Below, one piece after another: positions 16,851 through 25,548 of a stretch of DNA of 64,000 nucleotides. Source of the stretch: Altericroceibacterium xinjiangense (lineage in GTDB: Bacteria; Pseudomonadota; Alphaproteobacteria; Sphingomonadales; Sphingomonadaceae); assembly GCF_003958635.1 (NCBI RefSeq), contig NZ_RSEK01000006.1, positions 155,851 through 219,850 of the forward strand, written 5' to 3'. Under the pieces are notes generated by a model that ran no database searches, was not told the origin of the DNA, and saw only the letters and a program-made list of their open reading frames with translations. The position numbers and the translations under genes were made by a program. The first letter of the stretch is position 1, and each line of letters opens with the position of its first letter.

Positions 16851-18251
16851 TCAGATCGGGTAATGGCCGGGTTGCGTCTCGATGGTGATCCACCGGAGTT
16901 CGGTGAAGGCATCGATGCCCGCCTTCCCGCCGAAGCGGCCGTAGCCCGATGCCTTCATTCCCCCGAACGGCATCTGCGCTTCATCGTGCACCGTCGGGCC
17001 GTTGACGTGGCAAATGCCCGACTGGATGCGCCGAGCGATTTCGAGCCCCTTCGCCGTGTCCCGCGTGAAGACAGAGGCTGACAAGCCGTATTCGGTGTCA
17101 TTGGCCAGCTCCACCGCGTGCTCGGCATCGCGTGCGCGGGTGATCGCGACCACGGGGCCGAAGCTTTCGTCACGGAACAGCTTCATCTCCGGCGTGACAT
17201 GATCGATCACGTGCGCCGGCATCAGCACGTTCTGGGTCGTCTCGCCGCCGACAAGCTGCGTGGCGCCGTGGCCCAGCGCGTCTTCGATCAGGCTCTTCAC
17301 GCACTGGACCGTGCGCGCATCGACCACCGCGCCGAGCGGCGTGTTGCCTTCCCGCGGATCGCCGACCGGCATGGAGCCGACCTTCGCCTTGAACTTCGCC
17401 GCGAACTCGTCGGCCACGGCATCGACCACGATGATCCGCTCGGTCGACATGCAGATCTGGCCCTGGTTCATGAACGCACCGAAGGCAGCGGCCTTCACCG
17501 CTTCGTCGAGATCGGCGTCTTCCAGCACCACGAACGGCGCCTTGCCGCCCAGTTCCAGCAGCACAGGCTTCAGGTGTTCGGCCGCGCGTTTGGCGATGAT
17601 CTTTCCGACGTGGGTCGATCCGGTGAAGTTGATCCGCCGGACTTCGGGCGCATCGATCAGTGCACCGACTACATCCGCCGCATCCTCCGGCGCGTTGGTG
17701 ACGATGTTGACTGTGCCGTTCGGGAAGCCTGCTTCCTCGAACGCCTCGACGATCAGCGAGTGTGTGCGCGGGCAGTTTTCCGATGCCTTCAGGATCACGC
17801 TGTTTCCGCAAGCAAGCGGTACTGCGATTGCACGCACACCAAGGATGATCGGAGCGTTCCACGGCGCGATGCCGAGGATCACGCCCACCGGTTCCCGCAA
17901 GGACATCGCCAGCGTGCCGGGCTTGTCGGACGGGATCACCTCACCGGAAATCTGCGTGGTGATCGCCGCCGCTTCCCGCACCATTCCGGCAGCAAGATTG
18001 AGGTTGAACAGCGCCCAGCCAGCGGTCGCGCCGATTTCCCCCATCATTGCCTCGACGAAGGCGTCCTTCTTTGCCTCCAGCCGCTCGGCCGCTTTCATCA
18101 GCACCGCCCGCCGTGCGTTCGGACCCATGGCCGACCAGGTCGGGAACGCCTGCGCAGCGCGGGCAGCGATCGCCGGAACATCGGACGCCTTCATCGCTTC
18201 GGCACTGGATGCTGCTTCCCCGGTCAGCGGGTTGATGCGTTCGAACTTCAT
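16851..18251 (-). CDS. Aromatic aldehyde dehydrogenase (vanillin / 4-hydroxybenzaldehyde type)
   Basis: 466 residues. Aldehyde dehydrogenase with Glu233 (LLELGGKAPF) and catalytic Cys267 (NQGQICMSTE), cofactor motif GIAPWNAP, and FTGSTHVGK. The MSTERI stretch and overall layout fit vanillin, salicylaldehyde or benzaldehyde dehydrogenases. Being in one unit with pobA suggests it makes 4-hydroxybenzoate from 4-hydroxybenzaldehyde, or vanillate from vanillin. The choice between these is inference. ATG at 18251 follows AGGAG. Confidence 0.9.
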   Translation of the reverse strand: MKFERINPLTGEAASSAEAMKASDVPAIAARAAQAFPTWSAMGPNARRAVLMKAAERLEAKKDAFVEAMMGEIGATAGWALFNLNLAAGMVREAAAITTQISGEVIPSDKPGTLAMSLREPVGVILGIAPWNAPIILGVRAIAVPLACGNSVILKASENCPRTHSLIVEAFEEAGFPNGTVNIVTNAPEDAADVVGALIDAPEVRRINFTGSTHVGKIIAKRAAEHLKPVLLELGGKAPFVVLEDADLDEAVKAAAFGAFMNQGQICMSTERIIVVDAVADEFAAKFKAKVGSMPVGDPREGNTPLGAVVDARTVQCVKSLIEDALGHGATQLVGGETTQNVLMPAHVIDHVTPEMKLFRDESFGPVVAITRARDAEHAVELANDTEYGLSASVFTRDTAKGLEIARRIQSGICHVNGPTVHDEAQMPFGGMKASGYGRFGGKAGIDAFTELRWITIETQPGHYPI

Positions 18252-18318
18252 CGGGACTGCTCCTGTACTTCGAGATGACGGGAACCGAGTTTCAGAACCG
18301 GCACGCTGGTCATGATCA

Positions 18319-18350
18319 TGCGGCAGTCCGCACGGAGGCGCAATCGCCTC
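18319..18350. other. Two adjacent short hairpins between the PEPC-like gene and the aldehyde dehydrogenase gene
   Basis: TGCGG-cagt-CCGCA (18319-18332) and GAGGCG-caat-CGCCTC (18335-18350), both perfect, begin 17 bases after the PEPC-like gene stop on the minus strand. No T-run follows, so a factor-assisted terminator is possible but unproven. Confidence 0.35.
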
Positions 18351-18367
18351 ATGCTTGCCGCGCGCCC

Positions 18368-21232
18368 TCAGCCATGGGCGCCGAACTGGTTGGCGATCGC
18401 CGTCGTTATCCGCAGCGTCAGCGCGTAAGCCGCATCGATGGGATCGATGTACTCGCGCCGGATGGCGGCGTATCCCGCCTCGCCCTGCTCCGGGTAGTCG
18501 GTCGGCTCATCGAGCGCAAAATCCTCGATCCCGCGAAACCGGATCGGATAGGCCCGTCGAAGTTCGGCGAGCGCCTCGTCAATCCTGAGGGTGAAGACCA
18601 TCTCCAGCACGTCTTCCCGGCTGATGTCGTTCGCGCGGCTGAACGCGGGGATCGCCACCGCGCGCAGGAAGATGTGCTGCAACAGCGCCAGACGCAGCGC
18701 CTGCAGCACGCCGATCGCACGGCGGACATGCTCCCTGTCGGACATCGGATTCTCGTCCGGAAGCAGCGCCAGCAAGCGGTGCAGCTTCAGCGCATCGACC
18801 CGCAGCCGGGACGCCAGCCGCCGGAACACCCCGGTGCGGTCATCGTCCACCAGGTGTTCCGCCAGCGCCTCGCACGCGGCGGCGAGATGCGTTTCCGTGC
18901 CACGATAAGGGCGACTCGCCCAGTAGGCGGCATTGAACAGTTCGCCGTAGGCGGCAACCGTCTTGATGCTCGCGAGCGCGTTGCTCGCCCGCACCAGCCG
19001 GACCACCTGCCGGCCGCGCTCGCTTTCCGACAAGAGCTGGGCCAGCTCCTCGTATCGTCCATCGGCTGCGCTGCCGATCCCGGCCACCACGTTCACGGGG
19101 TACCCGAGCTGCTGGAGGATTGCGTTGTGCGGAATGGCCCGGATCTGCCGCAAGTTCATCTCCCGCTCGGCCGTCACGTCCGATTGGCGGCGCGAGATCC
19201 GGCTTCCGGTCGGGTTGAGCAGGCCGAGCCCGAAAGCCGTGACCGCGCGGGCATAAGTCGGGCTTTCGAGGTGCTGCTGCTGGTGCTCCTTCACCGCGCG
19301 ATAGAAGTCGAGGCTCAGCTCGGTCCGGCGATAGAAGGGATCGGGGGGAGCGTCAGGATCGGCCGATGCAGGGCGAACTTCCGCCACACGCATCAAGGTT
19401 GCCAGCGCCAGCTCAGGGGTGGCGAAGAACAGGTACCCGTCGCCGCCCTGGAAGCTCACTTCCGGCTCCAGTGCGATGTCCGCGCGCACGAAGCGCCTGC
19501 GCGCCCAAGGGCTCAGCGGCCAGGCGAGCCGGTCGGCGAAGCTGGCGGGATGCGCGCCTCGCCCCATGCTCTCACCGTGGGTGTTGAAGACCAGCGCGGC
19601 GACATCGGTCATTCCATTCTCGGCCATCGCCCCGGCCAGTCGTCCCTGCAATCGTTCGATCGCAAGACTGGCGGGGATCTGTCCGATGAAGCGCCCCGCG
19701 TCGGAAAACCCGGTCTGGATGCTTACGCGTCCGCGCCGGCGGGCATAGTCCCGGAACACCTCTTCCGCGAGAAGGGCGTCCAGCAGCCGCCCTCCATGTT
19801 CGAGCGCAGTCTCCGTCTCGAACAGCGGAGAGACATCGACCTTGTCCTCTACCCCGAACAAGCGCGCGAAGTAGAGCGCGGCGAGTATCGTCGCCGGCTG
19901 CTCACACTCCGCGATCAGCATCCGGATCGGCGCATCGGCATCGATGTGCCGCAGGATCTGCGCAATCGCGAGGAACTGGCGAATGGCGGTGCTGCTCTCG
20001 ATCGCGAGCGCTGCGAAGTTGGTCCGCAGCGGCTTTGCTTCGGCCAAGGCCTGTCGCAGCCGCGCAAGTGCGCTCTTGCTTGACAAGTCGAGCCCATTTT
20101 CGGGGTCAATCCGGCGGCGGATCGCGTTGTGCAGCTGCTTGGCGTTCACGCGGAAATGGATCCAGCCCATCCCCAGGCCATCGGCCCGCATTGCCGCCGT
20201 CAGCGTCTTGAGGCGGATGGCGCGCGCCCGGTCGCACTGGCGCGCTTCTGCTTCCAGAGACTCGATCAAGGGGGCAAGCGACAGCAGCTTGTGCGGGTGA
20301 TCGGCGGTCAGCCGGTTCGCCGCAGCTGACACGGCTGCGGAAGCCGAAAGACCGGCGGCGAAGTCCTGCGCGCGCTCATCGGCATAAGTGGCCGCGGGCC
20401 GCAACTCGCCCAGCAATGGGTGCGCGGGGTCGACTTCCTCCAGCGCGGCGGCATAGCCGTGCAGGCGCTGGGCCTTTTCCCTCAGGCGGAAGCCGATGGA
20501 ATCGTGCCATGCGATGTCGGTGCGCCCATCCATGTCATACCCGACCCAGGTCGCGAACCGGAACGGCAGGGGAGCGAAATCATGCCACTGCTCCGGGAAT
20601 GCCGCGCTCGCCTTTTCCAGCAGGCCGGACACGATCCGGTCACGTGCCGCCGCCGCGCTGGCGATGGCGTTCATCGCCTGAGCATGCTCATATTCCAGCG
20701 TGACCTGCTGCTGCGCGGCGGAATCGCCGCAAGCGCCCGCATCGATGTCTGCCCCGCCCGACGCGCTTTGCGCCACGGCCTCCCCTTCAGCCGGTGATAG
20801 CAGAAAAGTAGGGTGAGCGGTGAATACCGCGTGCAGCAGCGGCCGTTCCCAGCGTTCGCGGAAGGCGGCGAAATCATCGGGTTCGTCCGCCAGCAAACGC
20901 GTAAGGCGCTGCGCGTCGCTATCCGGTGCTGCGGGAGAGACGAGGTCGCGCAGCCGCCGGGCGCGGCTGTTCAACGTATCGCATTCCAGTTCCGCGATCA
21001 GTGCCGAACAGGCTTCCAGCGGCATTTTCCCGCTTTCGATCAGGCGCGAAAGTTCGAGCGACAGCTGGAAGACCGGGTTGAACAGCGGAGTCTCACGGGT
21101 TCGGCCGTGGAGCGTCTCCAACCGGTCGAGAAGATCGCCGACCGTCCTCACAGCTTTGCGCCCTGCGCGGAGCCAAAGGCCGGCCGCCACGGCCTGCTCC
21201 GAAACAGCGCGACGCCTGCGGCGGGAATGCAC
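18368..21232 (-). CDS. Divergent phosphoenolpyruvate carboxylase-like protein
   Basis: 954 residues from a GTG at 21232, about PEPC length. The family fold shows in FTAHPTF with His140 (E. coli His138), GYDMDGRTDI (for GGDRDGNP), THGESMGRGAHP (for HGRGGSIGRGG) and VSFQGGDG (for TEQGE). However, HPTE has become HPTF, the GRGG loop is altered, and the C-terminal MRNTG is replaced by NQFGAHG. Classical PEPC adds bicarbonate to PEP to make oxaloacetate. Activity here cannot be assumed. GGAGG lies 12 bases before the GTG. The frame stays open to 21505 without protein-like sequence. It is preceded by eda on the same strand. Confidence 0.8.
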   Translation of the reverse strand: MHSRRRRRAVSEQAVAAGLWLRAGRKAVRTVGDLLDRLETLHGRTRETPLFNPVFQLSLELSRLIESGKMPLEACSALIAELECDTLNSRARRLRDLVSPAAPDSDAQRLTRLLADEPDDFAAFRERWERPLLHAVFTAHPTFLLSPAEGEAVAQSASGGADIDAGACGDSAAQQQVTLEYEHAQAMNAIASAAAARDRIVSGLLEKASAAFPEQWHDFAPLPFRFATWVGYDMDGRTDIAWHDSIGFRLREKAQRLHGYAAALEEVDPAHPLLGELRPAATYADERAQDFAAGLSASAAVSAAANRLTADHPHKLLSLAPLIESLEAEARQCDRARAIRLKTLTAAMRADGLGMGWIHFRVNAKQLHNAIRRRIDPENGLDLSSKSALARLRQALAEAKPLRTNFAALAIESSTAIRQFLAIAQILRHIDADAPIRMLIAECEQPATILAALYFARLFGVEDKVDVSPLFETETALEHGGRLLDALLAEEVFRDYARRRGRVSIQTGFSDAGRFIGQIPASLAIERLQGRLAGAMAENGMTDVAALVFNTHGESMGRGAHPASFADRLAWPLSPWARRRFVRADIALEPEVSFQGGDGYLFFATPELALATLMRVAEVRPASADPDAPPDPFYRRTELSLDFYRAVKEHQQQHLESPTYARAVTAFGLGLLNPTGSRISRRQSDVTAEREMNLRQIRAIPHNAILQQLGYPVNVVAGIGSAADGRYEELAQLLSESERGRQVVRLVRASNALASIKTVAAYGELFNAAYWASRPYRGTETHLAAACEALAEHLVDDDRTGVFRRLASRLRVDALKLHRLLALLPDENPMSDREHVRRAIGVLQALRLALLQHIFLRAVAIPAFSRANDISREDVLEMVFTLRIDEALAELRRAYPIRFRGIEDFALDEPTDYPEQGEAGYAAIRREYIDPIDAAYALTLRITTAIANQFGAHG

Positions 21233-21323
21233 CTGACCATTGAACCTCCGGCTTAGGGTTTGCAAAGTCTGCCCGCGCGACGCTTGCCCCGCAAGTCGGA
21301 ACCAATACGGCATGCGCCGCGCG

Positions 21324-21950
21324 TCATGCTTTCGCGGCCCGGAATTCGCTCGCCTCCCGCGCCGCTTGTTGAATCGTCTCGCGGTCGGGCGGTCCTTTCC
21401 CGGCCACCCAGCTGCCGCCAACACACAGGACGGCGTCGAGCGCGAGCCAGTCCGGCGCGGTTTTGGCGCTGATCCCACCGGTGGGGCAGAACCGCACGCT
21501 GGCAAACGGAGCGGCCAGCGCCTTCAGCACCGGAATTCCGCCTGCGGCCTCGGCCGGGAAAAACTTGAAGTGCTTCAGCCCGAGATCAAGGCCGCGCATG
21601 ATGTCTCCGGCTGTCGCCACGCCGGGCAGGAACGGCACGCCTTCCTGGATCGCCGCCTTGGCCAGCGGCTCGGTCAGTCCGGGCGAGACGATGAATTCCG
21701 CCCCGGCCTCCAGCGCATCGGCTAGCTCGTGCTGGTTCGTCACCGTACCGGCCCCTACGATCGCGCCATCGACCTGCTTCATTGCCCGGATCACCTCCAG
21801 CGCCGCGCACGTGCGCAAGGTGACCTCGATCGCCCGAAGCCCACCCGCGACGAGGGCTTCGGCCAGTGGCACCGCCTGCGCGGCGTCCTCGACCACCAAC
21901 ACCGGAATGACCGGCGCCGTAAGCATGATGTCCTCGATCGAGCGGCTCAT
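21324..21950 (-). CDS. eda: 2-dehydro-3-deoxy-phosphogluconate aldolase (KDPG aldolase)
   Basis: 208 residues. Class I aldolase that splits KDPG into pyruvate and glyceraldehyde-3-phosphate in the Entner-Doudoroff route. Schiff-base Lys129 lies in KFFPAE, Glu42 in IEVTLRT, and the phosphate-binding CPTGGIS motif is intact. ATG at 21950 follows AGGAG. No edd, zwf or pgl is beside it. The next minus-strand gene, 91 bases on, is the PEPC-like gene, so the two may share a transcript. Confidence 0.95.
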   Translation of the reverse strand: MSRSIEDIMLTAPVIPVLVVEDAAQAVPLAEALVAGGLRAIEVTLRTCAALEVIRAMKQVDGAIVGAGTVTNQHELADALEAGAEFIVSPGLTEPLAKAAIQEGVPFLPGVATAGDIMRGLDLGLKHFKFFPAEAAGGIPVLKALAAPFASVRFCPTGGISAKTAPDWLALDAVLCVGGSWVAGKGPPDRETIQQAAREASEFRAAKA

Positions 21951-22181
21951 GCAGTCTTCTCCTGTTTATGCAGCGTGCGACGGGCAGGCTTGCCGCGATT
22001 TTGATCAACGAATGAGGGCAGCCTTGTTCGTGCATCGACCGAATGCGCCCGGAAAAGTTCCACGGGCCGCGTTGAGGCCTCTTGTTCCACCACCATGTTC
22101 CACTCGGCAGCCTCTCCCTCTGCGCTTCCGCTCGACATGCCTCAGGATAAAGCAAGCGCCGAAAACCGCAAAACAACTTGT

Positions 22182-22196
22182 TGCGAATGACTATCA
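22182..22196 (+). promoter_or_regulatory. Fur-type iron box before the polyphosphate gene run
   Basis: TGCGAATGACTATCA matches 11 of 14 informative positions of the Fur 7-1-7 consensus, the best of the four boxes seen in this window. It ends 40 bases before the ATG at 22237. It lies in the 286-base gap between eda (minus) and the unknown gene (plus), which holds nothing else I recognise. Confidence 0.68.
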
Positions 22197-22236
22197 ATAG
22201 CGATATTGTCCGATCATCAGCAAGGGAGATGCAACC

Positions 22237-22689
22237 ATGGAGATGTCGGTCATCAAAAGCGAACTCCTCTGGTGCGATTTCATCGTACTGCGAATGCTCC
22301 GGCGGCGGCATGCAGCCGTGGAGGCAGGAGAACGGGAAATCCCTAATCTAATCGACCTCTCGGCTGAGCTTGGCGTCACGCCAGAGGCTGCAATTGCGCT
22401 GCACAGCGTGTTCCAGTTAACCGAAGGCTGCCTCGGCCGGCCGCTGGAAGCGGAATGCTGCTGCAGCCAAACCATCGGCCCGGACGAGCGCGCTATCCTT
22501 GCCTTGATGGCGAGCGCTTGCGGAAAACCACCGGCATGCGCCACGCGATCCTTGCCGCACGGCTTGCCGGGAGCCTTAGCCTGGGCCGTGGAAACCGCGC
22601 GGCGCCTGCTGAACGCGCCGCTCCCCTATGCCGGCCCTGCATCGGACCGCTCCTGCCCCTGCCCGACGCCGGTTCACCAAAGCTCCTGA
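22237..22689 (+). CDS. Protein of unknown function behind a Fur box
   Basis: 150 residues, no signal peptide or membrane span. The N-terminal half is helical and charged (FIVLRMLRRRHAAVEAGE; IPNLIDLSAELGVTPEAAIALHS, the last stretch resembling a helix-turn-helix). A cysteine triplet follows in EAECCCSQTIGPDERAIL, then LPHGLPGALAWAVETARRLL. The tail is rich in Pro, Ser and Cys. AAGGGAG before the ATG is a good ribosome site. It comes 49 bases before the PAP2 gene and could lead the transcript. The Cys cluster and Fur box suggest iron or Fe-S handling, or a regulator. I do not recognise the family. Confidence 0.72.
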   Translation: MEMSVIKSELLWCDFIVLRMLRRRHAAVEAGEREIPNLIDLSAELGVTPEAAIALHSVFQLTEGCLGRPLEAECCCSQTIGPDERAILALMASACGKPPACATRSLPHGLPGALAWAVETARRLLNAPLPYAGPASDRSCPCPTPVHQSS

Positions 22690-22738
22690 ACCGAATCCGG
22701 GCCGGCGCGTTGGTTCGCTAGAAAGGCAGATCCGAAGA

Positions 22739-23335
22739 ATGCGCCCCATCCCGTTCCTGTCCGAAGCGAGGCGGTCCCAGTTGTCGCCCCCTGAAAGAGC
22801 CGACATCGCGATCCTGCGGAAAATGGAACCGGCGATCCGCAGCAAACTGGGCTACTGGACTGGCAAGATCGGCAATCTCGCCGACGAACCTCCGCTGCGC
22901 GCCTTTGCGGCAGGATGCTTTGCAATCGGCGTGTTTGGCGGACACGCGCGCTTGCGCCGCGCAGCGCTGCGGATGCTGGCGGCGCATACCCTGGCGACAG
23001 CCGTCAAGACCGTGGGCAAGAACAACATCGACCGCAGCCGTCCGATGGCTTTGCTCGACGACAAGCGCTACCTCATGGCTTCCGGCCATTCGCACGAGGC
23101 AGCCTTGCAGTCTTTTCCTTCCGGGCACACGGCCGGCTCTGTCGCAGTGGCTCACGGCTTCACGCAGGAGTACCCGAGGCACGGTGCCGCCGCGTACGGG
23201 GTTGCGGCCACGCTCGGCTTTCTGCAAATCTTCCGCCGCGCCCATTTCCCGGGCGATGTGCTGGCCGGCGCGGTCGTAGGGATGGCCGCGGGGGCTATCG
23301 CCGATGCGCTGCTCACGCCAATTCTCGGCGAATGA
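22739..23335 (+). CDS. PAP2-family membrane phosphatase
   Basis: 198 residues. Acid phosphatase/lipid phosphatase superfamily with all three motifs: KNNIDRSRP, FPSGHTAGS and RRAHFPGDVLAG (catalytic His residues in the last two). Weakly hydrophobic segments flank them, with a glycine-rich C-terminal span (VLAGAVVGMAAGAIADALL). ATG at 22739 is chosen over an open frame from 22628 that overlaps the previous gene. It sits directly before ppk and ppx. Its substrate could be a lipid phosphate, undecaprenyl diphosphate, or another phosphoester. Confidence 0.88.
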   Translation: MRPIPFLSEARRSQLSPPERADIAILRKMEPAIRSKLGYWTGKIGNLADEPPLRAFAAGCFAIGVFGGHARLRRAALRMLAAHTLATAVKTVGKNNIDRSRPMALLDDKRYLMASGHSHEAALQSFPSGHTAGSVAVAHGFTQEYPRHGAAAYGVAATLGFLQIFRRAHFPGDVLAGAVVGMAAGAIADALLTPILGE

Positions 23336-23397
23336 CGCCCGGTTTCACAGAACTGTCATATGGCGCGCCCATGCAGGGGCTGGACGGAAAACGCGCG

Positions 23398-25548
23398 ATG
23401 GATACTTCCCCGAACTTGCCTCAGCCCCGGGCGGAGGGCGCCGACGCGCGCTTCTTCAACCGCGAACTCAGTTGGCTCGCGTTCAACCGGCGCGTGCTCG
23501 ACGAAGCGTGCAACACCGAATACCCGCTGCTGGAGCGTCTCCGCTTTCTGACGATTTCCGGCAGCAACCTGGACGAGTTCCTGATGGTTCGCGTGGCCGG
23601 GCTTGCCGGACAGGTCCGCCGCGGAATTGAGCAAACGTCCATCGACGGACGCACTCCGACGCAGCAGCTTGCAGCCGTTCGGGAAGAAGTGAAGCGGCTC
23701 GAACGTTCGCAGCAGACGATCTGGAAATCCCTGCAGAAGGAGCTCGACCAGGCCGGGATCATCCTGGCTTCAGGCCACCAGCTGAAACCCGGCGCGGCGC
23801 GATGGCTGAAGGAATACCTCCAGTCGCACATCATCCCGGTGATAACCCCCCAGGCGATCGATCCGGCCCACCCCTTCCCGTTCGTGTCCAATCGCGGCAT
23901 GGGATTGATGTTCTCGCTCTCCCGGCGAAGCGATGGGGCGCAGGTGATGGAGATGATCCTGATCCCGCCGACCTTGCCGCGGCTGGTTCGCGTTCCCGGG
24001 CCGGAAACGCTCTATATCGCCATCGAAGACCTCCTCTGCCGCTATGCCGCGCTGATTTTCCCCGGCTTCCGGGTGGAAGGCAGCGGAATATTCCGCGTAC
24101 TTCGAGACAGCGACATCGAGATCGAGGAAGACGCTGAGGATCTGGTTCGCCACTTCCGCAGCGCGATCCAGCGCCGCCGCCGGGGCAAGGTCATCCATCT
24201 CGAACTGGAAGCCGACTTCGACCTTGAGGCCGAGGCCTTGCTGCGCAACCAGCTGGGTCTGAAAAACGCTATCATCCGGAAAAACGAAGGGTTCATCGGG
24301 ATCGTCGGCCTGGCCGACATCATCGAGGAAGATCGGCCGGAACTGAAGTTCGATGCCTACAGCCCCCGCTATCCCGAGCGGATCCTGGAACATGACGGCG
24401 ATTGCTTCGCCGCGATCCGGGAGAAGGACATCGTCATCCAGCACCCCTACGAGAGCTTCGAGGTGGTGGTCGATTTTCTCCTGCAGGCAGCGGCCGATCC
24501 CGATGTGGTCGCCATCAAGCAGACGCTTTACCGGGCGGGTCATCAGTCCCCGGTAATCGCCGCGCTGATCGCGGCGGCCGAAGCGGGCAAGTCGGTAACT
24601 GCGGTGGTCGAGCTCAAGGCCCGTTTCGACGAAGAACAGAACCTGATGTGGGCTTCCCAGCTGGAACGCGCCGGAGTGCAGGTGATCTACGGCTTCGTCG
24701 AGTGGAAGACCCATGCGAAAGTCTCGATGGTCGTACGGCGGGAAGGCAACAGCTACCGTACCTACTGCCACTTCGGGACAGGCAACTACCACCCGGTCAC
24801 GACCAAGATCTACACCGACCTCAGCTTCTTCACCGCCGACCCCAAGGCCGGGCGCGATGCGGCGCGGTTGTTCAACTATATCACCGGTTACGTCGAACCG
24901 CGTCGGACAGAGCTGCTCTCGATTGCGCCGATCAGCCTGCGGGACAGACTTTACGCCTGCATCGAGCGGGAGATCGCCAACGCAGCCAAGGGAAAGCCCT
25001 CCGGCATCTGGGCCAAGATGAACGCCCTGACGGACGAGGGACTGATTGAGCGGCTCTATGCGGCCAGTCAGGCTGGAGTGCCGATCGATCTCGTCATCCG
25101 GGGGATCTGCTGCCTGAGGCCCGGCGTGCCCGGGTTGTCGGACACGATCCGGGTCAAGTCCATCATCGGCCGGTTTCTTGAGCATAGCCGCATCTGGGCT
25201 TTCGCTAACGGATCCAACCTGCCGAGCAGGAGAGCGACCGTGTTCATCTCTTCGGCCGACGGCATGTCCCGGAACCTGGAACGGCGAGTCGAAACGCTGG
25301 TCCCGCTGCGCAACCCGACGGTCCACGACCAAGTGTTACACCAGGTCATGCTCGCCAACCTGCTGGATACCCAGCGCAGCTGGAAACTTCGGGCCGATGG
25401 TCAGTATGAACGGGGGGTGCCGGAAGGGCGGGAGTTCAATCTCCACCGCTATTTCATGACCAACCCTTCGCTTTCCGGCCGCGGCGGAGCACTGGAAAGC
25501 GGAGGAGAGGTTCCCCGGCTTTCCTTGCGCCGCGGACGGGAGAGGTAA
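23398..25548 (+). CDS. ppk: Polyphosphate kinase 1
   Basis: 716 residues. It makes inorganic polyphosphate from ATP, reversibly. The family start RFFNRELSWLAFNRRVLDEA is intact. The two catalytic histidines are His439 (KTHAKVSMV) and His458 (YCHFGTGNYHP), 19 residues apart as in E. coli (435 and 454). GSNLDEFLMVRVAGL, HPYESFEVVVDFL and the IRGICCLRPG region follow. The start is uncertain: ATG at 23398 is preferred; ATGs at 23371 and at 23332 (overlapping the PAP2 stop as ATGA) are also in frame. ppx follows with a one-base overlap. Confidence 0.95.
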   Translation: MDTSPNLPQPRAEGADARFFNRELSWLAFNRRVLDEACNTEYPLLERLRFLTISGSNLDEFLMVRVAGLAGQVRRGIEQTSIDGRTPTQQLAAVREEVKRLERSQQTIWKSLQKELDQAGIILASGHQLKPGAARWLKEYLQSHIIPVITPQAIDPAHPFPFVSNRGMGLMFSLSRRSDGAQVMEMILIPPTLPRLVRVPGPETLYIAIEDLLCRYAALIFPGFRVEGSGIFRVLRDSDIEIEEDAEDLVRHFRSAIQRRRRGKVIHLELEADFDLEAEALLRNQLGLKNAIIRKNEGFIGIVGLADIIEEDRPELKFDAYSPRYPERILEHDGDCFAAIREKDIVIQHPYESFEVVVDFLLQAAADPDVVAIKQTLYRAGHQSPVIAALIAAAEAGKSVTAVVELKARFDEEQNLMWASQLERAGVQVIYGFVEWKTHAKVSMVVRREGNSYRTYCHFGTGNYHPVTTKIYTDLSFFTADPKAGRDAARLFNYITGYVEPRRTELLSIAPISLRDRLYACIEREIANAAKGKPSGIWAKMNALTDEGLIERLYAASQAGVPIDLVIRGICCLRPGVPGLSDTIRVKSIIGRFLEHSRIWAFANGSNLPSRRATVFISSADGMSRNLERRVETLVPLRNPTVHDQVLHQVMLANLLDTQRSWKLRADGQYERGVPEGREFNLHRYFMTNPSLSGRGGALESGGEVPRLSLRRGRER

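Noticed and set aside
18311..18320. Palindrome CATGATCATG upstream of the aldehyde dehydrogenase
   Set aside because: Only 10 bases, so likely chance; it also sits 60 bases before the start with no partner site.
21947..22138. A 63-codon minus-strand frame ending in a four-base overlap with eda
   Set aside because: The ATGA overlap is tempting, but the GAGG is only one base from the ATG, the sequence has no recognisable pattern, and it occupies the likely eda promoter region.
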